Below are positions 9,990 through 17,169 of a DNA stretch of 39,354 nt, in pieces (the first letter of the stretch is position 1; each line of letters opens with the position of its first letter). The notes beneath the pieces are model-generated. The model did no database searches, was not told the DNA's origin, and saw only the letters and a list, made by a program, of their open reading frames with translations. The stretch lies in the NCBI GenBank assembly GCA_945829425.1, contig CALZUQ010000023.1, positions 1 through 39,354 on the forward strand. The letters are read 5' to 3'. Origin of the DNA: an uncultured bacterium (GTDB lineage Bacteria > Bacteroidota > Bacteroidia > Bacteroidales > Bacteroidaceae). The translations under genes were made by a program, and so were the position numbers.

Positions 9990-9997
9990 TAATTTTG
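9990..9997 (+). promoter_or_regulatory. Promoter (TTG, 20-base gap, TAATTTTG) on leader repeat copy B
   Basis: TTG at 9967-9969 and TAATTTTG at 9990-9997 are 20 bases apart, close to the Bacteroidetes -33/-7 layout. The -7 element overlaps the start of copy B, exactly as the -7 element does at copy A. Confidence 0.65.
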
Positions 9998-10114
9998 CAC
10001 TCGGAAACTTTTAGAAACGGGCGCCGCTTCCCCGAGCCGCTTCGCTCCTCGGACGATCGACACGCCCTGTTCCCTTCGTGCGAGTCCTTCGGACAAGTTT
10101 GCACTCAGAAACTC
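9994..10114 (+). repeat. 121-bp leader repeat, copy B
   Basis: This is the second full copy of the unit at 5323-5443, with the same length and six mismatches. It fills much of the 421-base gap between the second lyase and the outer-membrane protein at 10258. From 10115 to 10197 I see no gene, only GC-rich sequence of unknown role. Confidence 0.75.
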
Positions 10115-10197
10115 GTCCGGCAGGAGTCACTGACCGGAGCAGCCTTGTCGGCGAAGCCGCCAGGCACTAAGCATAGGAAAGTTAATATGAAATGGGT

Positions 10198-10243
10198 ACC
10201 GCCTCGCTGAGTTGCTTCACTCCTCGGACAAGCGTTATGCCCT
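10198..10243 (+). repeat. Degenerate partial third copy of the leader repeat
   Basis: This stretch matches the middle of the 121-bp unit: ACCGCCTCGCTGAGTTGCTT aligns with GCCGCTTCCCCGAGCCGCTT, then CTCCTCGGACAA is shared and GCCCT closes the match. It ends 14 bases before the next start codon. It is too diverged to be certain of common origin. Confidence 0.45.
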
Positions 10244-10257
10244 AAACACCTTTAGTT

Positions 10258-10962
10258 ATGAAGAAAAACTTGCTTATCCTCGCTGTCCTGACATTTCTCT
10301 CTACGTTGCCGTCATTCTCACAGCACTTCAGAGACAGCAAATACTACAACCCCGCTACCGACCGTTTAGACTATTCGCAGCGTTATCACAGCAGCAGCTA
10401 CGGTCCGTGGACCTATTTTGGTCTTCGTATAGGACCGTCGTTCTCCTCTGTGTCTTCTGACGACCCCGTCCTTGACGGCGGCAGTTCACGTACCGGTTTG
10501 AACCTTGGAGCTTTTGTCGGCTTTGAACTTTCTTCGTCCACCCCGATATACCTTGAGACGGGACTGACGTACACGGAGAAGGGCGGTAAGTCCGGCAGCG
10601 GTGGCGACAAGGTTACATATAGTCTGAACTATCTCGAAGTACCTGTCGTAGTGAAATATATCTACGATATAGACTCAGATTTCTCGATACAGCCTTTTGC
10701 GGGAGGATATATAGCCTGTGGTGTGGGAGGCAGGATAAAAGACTATGGCTTGCGTAAGTCATACTCTTCTTTCGGCAAGGATATTCCAGACTATCCGCGT
10801 TTCCAGCGTTTTGACGGTGGCCTAAAGTTTGGCTGTGGTTTAGGCTATGACGTTTTCTATGCAGACCTCGCCGTAGAGATAGGGCTCTCAAATATTAGTA
10901 ATGACATCTTTGACAGCACGCAAAACCTTGCCTTCTCCATAAATTTCGGAGTGGATTTCTGA
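10258..10962 (+). CDS. Outer membrane beta-barrel protein (PorT-type barrel)
   Basis: This 234-residue protein has a signal peptide ending near SLPSFSQ and alternating beta strands typical of the small OMP_b-brl_2 barrel family. Examples are FGLRIGPSFSSVSS, LGAFVGFELSSSTPIYLETGLTYTEKGG, LEVPVVVKYIY, IQPFAGGYIACGVGG and the terminal LAFSINFGVDF, which ends in aromatic Phe as outer-membrane proteins do. Its cargo or ligand cannot be inferred. It follows the pectate lyases but has its own leader repeat and ends at a perfect hairpin, so it is probably a separate transcription unit. Confidence 0.8.
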   Translation: MKKNLLILAVLTFLSTLPSFSQHFRDSKYYNPATDRLDYSQRYHSSSYGPWTYFGLRIGPSFSSVSSDDPVLDGGSSRTGLNLGAFVGFELSSSTPIYLETGLTYTEKGGKSGSGGDKVTYSLNYLEVPVVVKYIYDIDSDFSIQPFAGGYIACGVGGRIKDYGLRKSYSSFGKDIPDYPRFQRFDGGLKFGCGLGYDVFYADLAVEIGLSNISNDIFDSTQNLAFSINFGVDF

Positions 10963-10992
10963 TCGTCTGTCACTGGGTGATATATATTATAG

Positions 10993-11032
10993 TATCGAGG
11001 GCGTGTCAAAAGTAACTGACACGCCCTCGATA
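10993..11032. terminator. Perfect 16-bp inverted repeat between convergent units
   Basis: TATCGAGGGCGTGTCA at 10993-11008 pairs perfectly with TGACACGCCCTCGATA at 11017-11032 around an 8-base loop. It lies 30 bases after the outer-membrane protein stop and before the end of the minus-strand pseudogene locus. No long T run follows on either strand, so it may act as a bidirectional or Rho-assisted terminator or protect the mRNA 3' end. Confidence 0.65.
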
Positions 11033-11040
11033 TTATATAA

Positions 11041-11077
11041 GTGGGTTCTATTATGGTGGGAGTAAATTGACCCTACC
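11041..11077. repeat. Palindromic GGTGGG/CCTACC motif, degenerate copy 1
   Basis: GTGGGTT, then GGTGGGAGTAAATTGA and CCCTACC, align with the copies at 22806 and 35238 with several changes. It lies between the hairpin at 10993-11032 and the pseudogene stop. Confidence 0.4.
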
Positions 11078-11092
11078 TTAACAGGACACACA

Positions 11093-11311
11093 TTACCCCA
11101 CATTATAACGTTCGACCGTTATTTCTTGTCCGGCTTTGGTGTCTATATCATATTCATAAACACTCGGTATGATTGGACTTTGAGGATTTATTCCTTCTGC
11201 CACCTTTGGTTGTTTGACTACGGCAGGGGCAAGCAATTCGTTTGTGTTTTCACCCATGGCAGGTCTCAGGCCTTCTCCTTTCAGAGGCACATACGAACGT
11301 AAACGAAGCAT
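11093..11311 (-). pseudogene. C-terminal remnant of a second glycoside hydrolase
   Basis: Read on the minus strand, this frame gives LRLRSYVPLKGEGLRPAMG, then ENTNELLAPAVVKQPKVAEG, then a coherent ending VYEYDIDTKAGQEITVERYN before the stop at 11093. It has no start of its own and sits directly after the broken GH43 fragment in another frame. From memory the RLRSYVPL...ENTN and YEYDIDTKAG pattern recalls the C-terminal beta domain of GH95-type enzymes, but this is a weak attribution. Only about 70 residues remain. Confidence 0.5.
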
Positions 11312-11729
11312 TCTACATATCCTGAGAAGTCTGGCTTTATCTCCGTCACCTTCACCGTTCCATACTGGTGGACGGCATAAATCTTGCCGTCGTCGTCGAA
11401 GAGCACGGAGCCCAGAAGCCCTGTCCGTACGCTTCCCTGCCGTTTTCGAGACGGGACTCGTCACCAAGGTCAAACCTCTCCATGCAGTAGCTCATAAACT
11501 CCCAGTTGACAAGGTCTTTGGAGTGGAGTATCACCACGCCCGGCAGACAGTGCATGGTGGTGCCGGCGAGGTAGTAGTCATCGTCCACCCTTATGATGTC
11601 GGGGTCAGAGAACTCGTCGTAGAACAATGGGTTGGTGTAGGTGCCATTGCCGTTGTCGGCGGTCCACGACAGTGCCGCCGCTGTCATAGACAGCATCAGC
11701 AGAAGTATAGAATTTACGATGTGTTTCAT
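11312..11729 (-). pseudogene. Truncated, frameshifted GH43-family glycosidase
   Basis: Starting at the ATG at 11729 there is a signal peptide (MKHIVNSILLLMLSMTAAALSW), then the GH43 opening NGTYTNPLFYDEFSDPDIIRVDDDYYLAG with its catalytic-base Asp, and LVNWEFMSYCM...GFWAPC. After GFWAPC, near 11402, the frame shifts. The family sequence resumes one frame over as FDDDGKIYAVHQYGTVKVTE and then runs into the unrelated remnant near 11311. Roughly 140 codons survive of a gene normally 300-550 codons long. A full-length GH43 gene lies downstream on the other strand. Confidence 0.75.
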
Positions 11730-11935
11730 TTCTGTTATCATAACTTTTGGCTTTTTCATTTTTTAAAAAACAGGCTCGCCAGCATCACTGTGACGAGCCT
11801 GAAACCCTAATTAACCAACAATAAAATTTTGTGTTGGTCTTTTTTAATAGTCATATTTACAATCCTTATTCTCACGAACATGATGTAACCTAAAATAAAT
11901 AACTAACATTATTGCCTTTATGAAACAAATGCAAC

Positions 11936-11995
11936 ATTACTTTACTCAAACTATTATTACTTTACTCAAACTATTATTACTTTACTCAAACTATT
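11936..11995. repeat. Three perfect 20-bp tandem repeats
   Basis: The unit ATTACTTTACTCAAACTATT occurs three times with no mismatch at 11936-11955, 11956-11975 and 11976-11995. It lies in the 980-base non-coding interval between the pseudogene locus and the GH43 operon. The 20-base unit is about two helical turns, so three copies would face the same side of DNA, as in a protein-binding array, but it may equally be a simple slippage repeat. Confidence 0.8.
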
Positions 11996-12212
11996 GTTGT
12001 TTGGACATGCAGAATAATTGTATTACCTTTATACTCCTCTTTGGTACATTCGAGGCTGTAAAGCCCCCATGCGTGATATAGAAAACTGCTGTTCATATTT
12101 GTACATTTGTTTGTAGTTATTCAAATATACAAAAAAGCCGGCAGATTTCTTCGTTATTACTCAACTTTTTTCAACCTATCACTCCATTTTCCGGAAGAGC
12201 CAGTTTTTTTTA

Positions 12213-12313
12213 GGGGTAGTTGTTTTTTAGGGGCGGTATATGATTATGGGGGTGTTGGTTTTTAGTTCTGAGGGGTGCTGGTTGGGACTTCTTGTGGGTT
12301 AGGGTTATGAGGG
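12213..12313 (+). other. Cluster of G runs in non-coding DNA
   Basis: Within 101 bases the plus strand has G runs of 3-5 at 12213, 12230, 12248, 12272, 12284, 12296, 12302 and 12311. The first two sit in a short direct repeat of T-tract plus AGGGG. The loops are long for a strong G-quadruplex. The rest of 11760-12739 holds no gene I can support. Confidence 0.4.
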
Positions 12314-12409
12314 TGTGATATGTAAAAAACTGTCGTTCTTTTAGCAGGCAGATGCTCTGAAGGGCGAATGTTTATACTAAGCCGAAAAGGGAATAACTTT
12401 TTCTAAGTG

Positions 12410-12417
12410 CAAAATTA
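12410..12417 (-). promoter_or_regulatory. Minus-strand -7 promoter element in the long gap
   Basis: The minus strand reads TAATTTTGCACTTAG, matching TAnnTTTG, with an imperfect TTTC at the -33 distance. It points toward the GH43 pseudogene locus, but 680 bases upstream of it. It may be the promoter of a lost gene or of a non-coding RNA. Confidence 0.4.
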
Positions 12418-12596
12418 CATTTTTTTATATTACACTACGAAAATCCTCTCATCGGCGTTAGAATTTGTGTCATTTGCCGTTCTGGGTGATGAAAATGTTA
12501 CATACAATGGGAGTCATTTTTGATGGAAACGGCGGTTATGTTACATTTTCGCTTGTTTATGGAAGATTTCCTGCGGCGGAAAAACAGATTATTACT

Positions 12597-12604
12597 TAAC
12601 TTTG
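12597..12604 (+). promoter_or_regulatory. -7 promoter element ahead of the GH43-GH51-GH31 operon
   Basis: TAACTTTG followed by CAG matches TAnnTTTG and would give a leader of about 130 bases before the GH43 start at 12740. No exact TTG is present at the -33 position, which would fit a promoter that needs an activator. Confidence 0.6.
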
Positions 12605-12739
12605 CAGACAGTAACCAAAAACCTCATGCTGACGCTGGGAATATATTCTGACAATGGTGCTGATACTATACCTTCAGAACCAGCCTTAGCCAAGCGATGA
12701 CTTCTAACAATATATTACCATAACAAAAACTTTGTTACA

Positions 12740-14728
12740 ATGAAGAAAGAAATCCTTACAGCAGCCTTGGCAGTGGCTGCGACATTTGTTTCGGCGCAGA
12801 ACCCCTACCTGCCACTATGGGAGCATCTCCCCGACGGAGAACCGAGAGTCTTCGACGACCCTGACAACCCCGGAAAGAAGAGGGCATACATCGTTGGCTC
12901 GCACGACGTGAAATATACGGAATATTGCGGTAACGACATACGTATATGGTCGGCTCCCGTGGACGACCTCACCGACTGGCGCGATGAGGGACCGGTGTTC
13001 AGCCACTATGTCAACGGAGAGTGGGACACGATGTTTGCTCCCGACCTCGTGGAGGTCGCAGACAAGACTACGGGAAAGAAGACATATTGGCTATACCCCC
13101 ATTCGCGAGGCTGGAGGCGTGTCCCAATGGTCTGCAAGAGCGACAGGCCCGACGGACCTTTTACGCCAGTAAACCTCAATGCCGAAGGTACGGCATGTGT
13201 CGAAGGTTCGCTGATAGACTTCGACCCTTCGGTGTTTGTCGAGAACATCACCGACAAGAAAGACCCGGACTTCAGCCGAGGCTTCCGTGCCTATGTCTAC
13301 TACGGTTTCCGACACTCTACGGCTTACGAGCTTGATCAGGACAATATGTACGCCGTGCGACCGGGGACAGAGATACACGACTACTTCATTCCCGCAAGCG
13401 AGCGTTACGGTGTCATACGCGACCCTGAAGGTACGCAATATCCTGCGCTCTGCAAAGGGCAGAACCCCGGCGACTTCAATTTTTTCGAAGCGTCAAGCAT
13501 ACGTAAGGTGGGTAATAAATATATTATGGTGTTCTCTGGCTACAGCGGACCAGACTACGGGCTTGGCTCGACAAACTCCGCCCTGCGCTATGCCTACGGC
13601 GACTCGCCTCTCGGACCATGGCGTTCAGGCGGTGTTCTGGTAGACTCACGCGGAGTGGTTCCTGACGAAAACGGGCAGCATCTCGTCGGCATGAACGCCG
13701 CACACAACACCCACGGCTCCATTCAGGAAATAAATGGACAGTGGTATGTCTTCTATCATCGTCCGCCACGGGGCTTCGGCTTCGCACGCCAGGCTATGGT
13801 GGCACCGGTGAAAATAGTATGGGACAAGAAACCGGTGGCAAAGGGAGGCAAGGTTACCATAACGGCTTACGACCCATACGCCAAGGACAATGAGTGGACG
13901 GCTGAGGCTGCCGACGGAACGAGATATACCGGGGCTGAGGTGACAAGCGAGGGCTTCAATATTTTCGGACTGCCGCCATATGCGTATTACTCCGCAGGAA
14001 TAGCGTGTTACATGACCGACCAGCGTTGGTTGCAGGACAACTTCGACGTATGGAACAACGGCATGACGCTCGCCAACGTCGCTGACGGAGGTATCGTAGG
14101 GTTTAAGTATTTCGGCTTCGGAGGACTGCAGCAGCACACTAAGGGCATAAAGCCGTTCTGTGGAACAAAGCAGGGTGACGACACACGCCTGTTTGTTGCC
14201 CTCGCCTCGAAAGGCAAAGGGGCAGCACGCATACGTGTTATGCTCGACGGACCTTACGCCAACGAGACATGGAACGGAAAGGAGATTGCCGTAATCGACA
14301 TCAAAGCCGATGCGTCAAAAGAGGTGAAGATGTATGACGTTGCGGTGCCGGCAGTAGAAGGACTGTCGGGGAAACATGCCATTTATCTCAGAATAGAAGG
14401 TGAGGGGAAAGAAGGTCTTGTGGACATTTACGGCATTGGCTTCGGAAAAGACGGCGAGCCGTGTAAGATGCCTGTGGTGCCTGAAGTGAAAATTCTTGTC
14501 GACGGAAAGCCTGTGGCAATGCCCGCCTTGCCATTGTTCTCAACAAACAGAAACGGACTCATGGACCTGACGCATTATCAGCTGTACGCACCCCTGAAGC
14601 CTGACTCAAAGATAAACGTGGTGGTGGAAGGAGCGGAAATAAAGACAGAAGTGGGGAGAATAACCGACGGAAGGGCTAAGGTAAGATGCAGCTACAACGG
14701 AAAGGAGAAGGTGTTTCTTATAAACTAA
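12740..14728 (+). CDS. Secreted GH43-family glycosidase
   Basis: This 662-residue enzyme has a signal peptide (MKKEILTAALAVAATFVSAQ) and a five-bladed propeller of the GH43 type. The likely catalytic triad is the early Asp of PRVFDDP (about 39-40), Asp162 of DFDPSVF and Glu250 of FFEASSIRK. HNTHGSIQEINGQWYVFYHR is a typical blade-five motif. After about residue 365 the remainder is beta-rich (ITAYDPYAKDNEWTAEAADG onward), probably an accessory carbohydrate-binding region. GH43 enzymes release arabinose or xylose from hemicellulose and pectin side chains. GH51 follows after 21 bases, so the two are cotranscribed. Exact substrate and subfamily are not assignable here. Confidence 0.88.
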   Translation: MKKEILTAALAVAATFVSAQNPYLPLWEHLPDGEPRVFDDPDNPGKKRAYIVGSHDVKYTEYCGNDIRIWSAPVDDLTDWRDEGPVFSHYVNGEWDTMFAPDLVEVADKTTGKKTYWLYPHSRGWRRVPMVCKSDRPDGPFTPVNLNAEGTACVEGSLIDFDPSVFVENITDKKDPDFSRGFRAYVYYGFRHSTAYELDQDNMYAVRPGTEIHDYFIPASERYGVIRDPEGTQYPALCKGQNPGDFNFFEASSIRKVGNKYIMVFSGYSGPDYGLGSTNSALRYAYGDSPLGPWRSGGVLVDSRGVVPDENGQHLVGMNAAHNTHGSIQEINGQWYVFYHRPPRGFGFARQAMVAPVKIVWDKKPVAKGGKVTITAYDPYAKDNEWTAEAADGTRYTGAEVTSEGFNIFGLPPYAYYSAGIACYMTDQRWLQDNFDVWNNGMTLANVADGGIVGFKYFGFGGLQQHTKGIKPFCGTKQGDDTRLFVALASKGKGAARIRVMLDGPYANETWNGKEIAVIDIKADASKEVKMYDVAVPAVEGLSGKHAIYLRIEGEGKEGLVDIYGIGFGKDGEPCKMPVVPEVKILVDGKPVAMPALPLFSTNRNGLMDLTHYQLYAPLKPDSKINVVVEGAEIKTEVGRITDGRAKVRCSYNGKEKVFLIN

Positions 14729-14749
14729 TTCTAAAAACGGCATATACTG

Positions 14750-17143
14750 ATGAACAAGCTTTTTATGTCATGTCTTGCCGGCGTGGCATTGTCTGCTACG
14801 GCACAGAAGGCGACGATAACCGTCGACGTGGGTAATCCTGGCCATGAGGTGTCGCCGACGCTCTTCGGAATATTTCTGGAGGACATAAACCTCTCGGTCG
14901 ACGGGGGACTGTATCCTGAGCTGGTGCGCAACCGCTCGTTTGAGGACGCTGACACGCTGGCCTTCTGGCAGTTCAAGGCAGAGAAGGGAGAGGCGAGGGT
15001 GACGAAGGCTGACCTGGCGAACATGAAGAAACCGGTGACACCGCTGAACCCAATGAACAGGCAGTTCCTGAACGTAAAGGCCGACGGTGCTTTCGCGCTG
15101 AGAAACGACGGCTTCTGGGGAATGAACGTTGAGGACGGCGAGAAATATGACTTCTCCATGGCACTGCGTTCTCCCGAGACGTATAACGGAAGTCTGAAGG
15201 CGAAGGTCGTAGACCGTAACAACAGTGTGTTGGCAGAGACTGAGATAAAGGGCGTGACGGGAGAATGGAGATACACCAAAGCCACATTGTCGGCAAAAGG
15301 CTCGGCAACAGATGCCCGACTTGTTATTGAAGGCAACGGCAAGGGTGAGCTGTGCATGGACATGGTGAGCCTCATGCCTCAGAAACGTTGGGGCAAGAGT
15401 GGGGTGCGAGCCGACCTCGGCGAGGCTCTCAAGGCTCTCCGCCCTACGTTCTTCCGCTTCCCCGGCGGCTGTTGGGTAGAGGGTGAGGAGATAGCGTTGC
15501 GCTATCAGTGGAAAAACACCATAGGACCGGTGGACAGCCGCATTCCTTTATGGAATATATGGGAGTATAACGCTACTCACGGCATAGGCTATCACGAATA
15601 CCTGCAACTGGCAGAGGACCTCGGAGCGGAGCCGCTTTTCTGCATAAACGCCGGGGTGTCGCATAAGGAGGTGATTCCACCAGGACAGATAGACCAGTGG
15701 ATACAGGATGCTCTCGACGCTATAGAATACGCCAACGGACCGGTGACGAGCGTTTGGGGAGCGGCGCGTGCCCGCAACGGTCATCCTGAACCGTTCAACA
15801 TGAAATACATTGAGGTGGGCAACGAGAATTTCGGAAGCGTCTATTTCCAAAACTTTGAACTCATCACGAACGCCATCAAGGCACGCTATCCTGAGATGCA
15901 GGTCATAAGCAACGACTGGGGTGGTGCGCATCCTGTTAAGCCCGCCCACGCCATGGTCGACGAGCATTACTACAACAACCCCGACTGGTTCATTCTCAAC
16001 GCCAACAAATATGATAACCGGAAACGTGGCGAGGAGAAGGTGTTTATAGGCGAATATGCCGTGACGAGCAAATGCGGAAAGGGAAACATGCGTGGAGCGG
16101 TAGGCGAAGCGGCGTTCATGACAGGACTGGAGCGCAACGCCGACGTAGTGGCTATGGCAGCCTACGCACCGCTGCTATGTAACGTCAACCACCAGCGGTG
16201 GCCTATAAACCTCATAAACTACGACAGTCACAGTTGGTACGGACTGCCAAGCTATTACGTGCAGCAGATGTTTGCCGAGAACCAGGGCACGCACAACCTG
16301 CCTGTCACCGTCACGGGAAGCCCGCTGATGGACATTCCGTACACGTCGGGAGGCATAGGGCTCGGAACGTGGAAAAACAGTGCCGAATTCAAAGACCTTA
16401 AGGTGACAACGCCGAAGGGCAAGGTGCTGTACCAGACAGACTTCTCGACGGGCATAGACAACTGGGAGCAGATAGGCGACGGCGAATGGTCGGTAAGGGA
16501 CGGAGTGTTGAGGCAGTCGTCGTTTGCCACTGGCGTAACGGCGTTCACAGGCAATAACGCTTGGAAGGAATATGTCATTACATTGAAGGCGCGCAAGCTC
16601 TCAGGTGAGAACGGCTTCCAGATATATTTCCATCATCAGACAGGTGTCAACAATCGGACACGATGGGACATTGGAGGATATGGCAACTCCATAAACGAGA
16701 TGAAGACGGCAATGGACTCCAAGAGCATAAACTACTCCATTGAGGAGGGACGGTGGTATGACATTCGTCTGGAGGTCTCTCCACTGACGGTACGAGGATA
16801 TATAGACGGAAAACTCGTGCAGGAGGAGACGATGACTGACAAAAACCGCAAGACAATCTGTGCAAGTGCTCAGAAGGATGCGAAGACCGGCGACATAATA
16901 GTTAAGGTGGTGAATGCAGCAAATAAGGATATTGCCACTACCATAATTCTCAATGGCGCCGGGCAACTTGCACAGAAGGCAGAGGCAACAGTCCTCTCAT
17001 CAGCAAGCTCTCTTGACGAGAATAGCCTTGACAATCCTACTAAGGTAGCACCTCGTAAGGAGCAGGTGAGCCTCAGCGGTAACTGCATCAGTCGCAAGTT
17101 CCACGCAAACTCCGTGACTGTGCTGAGAATTTCAACTCGGTAG
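14750..17143 (+). CDS. Secreted GH51-type alpha-L-arabinofuranosidase
   Basis: This 797-residue protein has a signal peptide (MNKLFMSCLAGVALSATAQ) and begins with the GH51 signature HEVSPTLFGIFLEDINLSVDGGLYPELVRNRSFED. A small beta domain at about 75-210 precedes the TIM barrel. The acid/base is Glu359 in YIEVGNEN and the nucleophile Glu435 in FIGEYA; FFRFPGGC at about 234-241 is also typical. An extra segment at about 540-697 (TDFSTGIDNWEQIGDGEWSV onward) looks like a concanavalin-type domain inserted before the final beta domain, explaining the length above the usual 500-650. It removes alpha-L-arabinofuranose from arabinan or arabinoxylan. Middle gene of the operon. Confidence 0.93.
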   Translation: MNKLFMSCLAGVALSATAQKATITVDVGNPGHEVSPTLFGIFLEDINLSVDGGLYPELVRNRSFEDADTLAFWQFKAEKGEARVTKADLANMKKPVTPLNPMNRQFLNVKADGAFALRNDGFWGMNVEDGEKYDFSMALRSPETYNGSLKAKVVDRNNSVLAETEIKGVTGEWRYTKATLSAKGSATDARLVIEGNGKGELCMDMVSLMPQKRWGKSGVRADLGEALKALRPTFFRFPGGCWVEGEEIALRYQWKNTIGPVDSRIPLWNIWEYNATHGIGYHEYLQLAEDLGAEPLFCINAGVSHKEVIPPGQIDQWIQDALDAIEYANGPVTSVWGAARARNGHPEPFNMKYIEVGNENFGSVYFQNFELITNAIKARYPEMQVISNDWGGAHPVKPAHAMVDEHYYNNPDWFILNANKYDNRKRGEEKVFIGEYAVTSKCGKGNMRGAVGEAAFMTGLERNADVVAMAAYAPLLCNVNHQRWPINLINYDSHSWYGLPSYYVQQMFAENQGTHNLPVTVTGSPLMDIPYTSGGIGLGTWKNSAEFKDLKVTTPKGKVLYQTDFSTGIDNWEQIGDGEWSVRDGVLRQSSFATGVTAFTGNNAWKEYVITLKARKLSGENGFQIYFHHQTGVNNRTRWDIGGYGNSINEMKTAMDSKSINYSIEEGRWYDIRLEVSPLTVRGYIDGKLVQEETMTDKNRKTICASAQKDAKTGDIIVKVVNAANKDIATTIILNGAGQLAQKAEATVLSSASSLDENSLDNPTKVAPRKEQVSLSGNCISRKFHANSVTVLRISTR

Positions 17144-17169
17144 TTTTGCAGCAATAAAACAAAGATACG

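Noticed and set aside
9995..10210. Small 71-residue protein encoded by repeat copy B
   Set aside because: It resembles the copy A frame only because the DNA is repeated; there is no good start or ribosome-binding site, and copy B does not connect to a gene.
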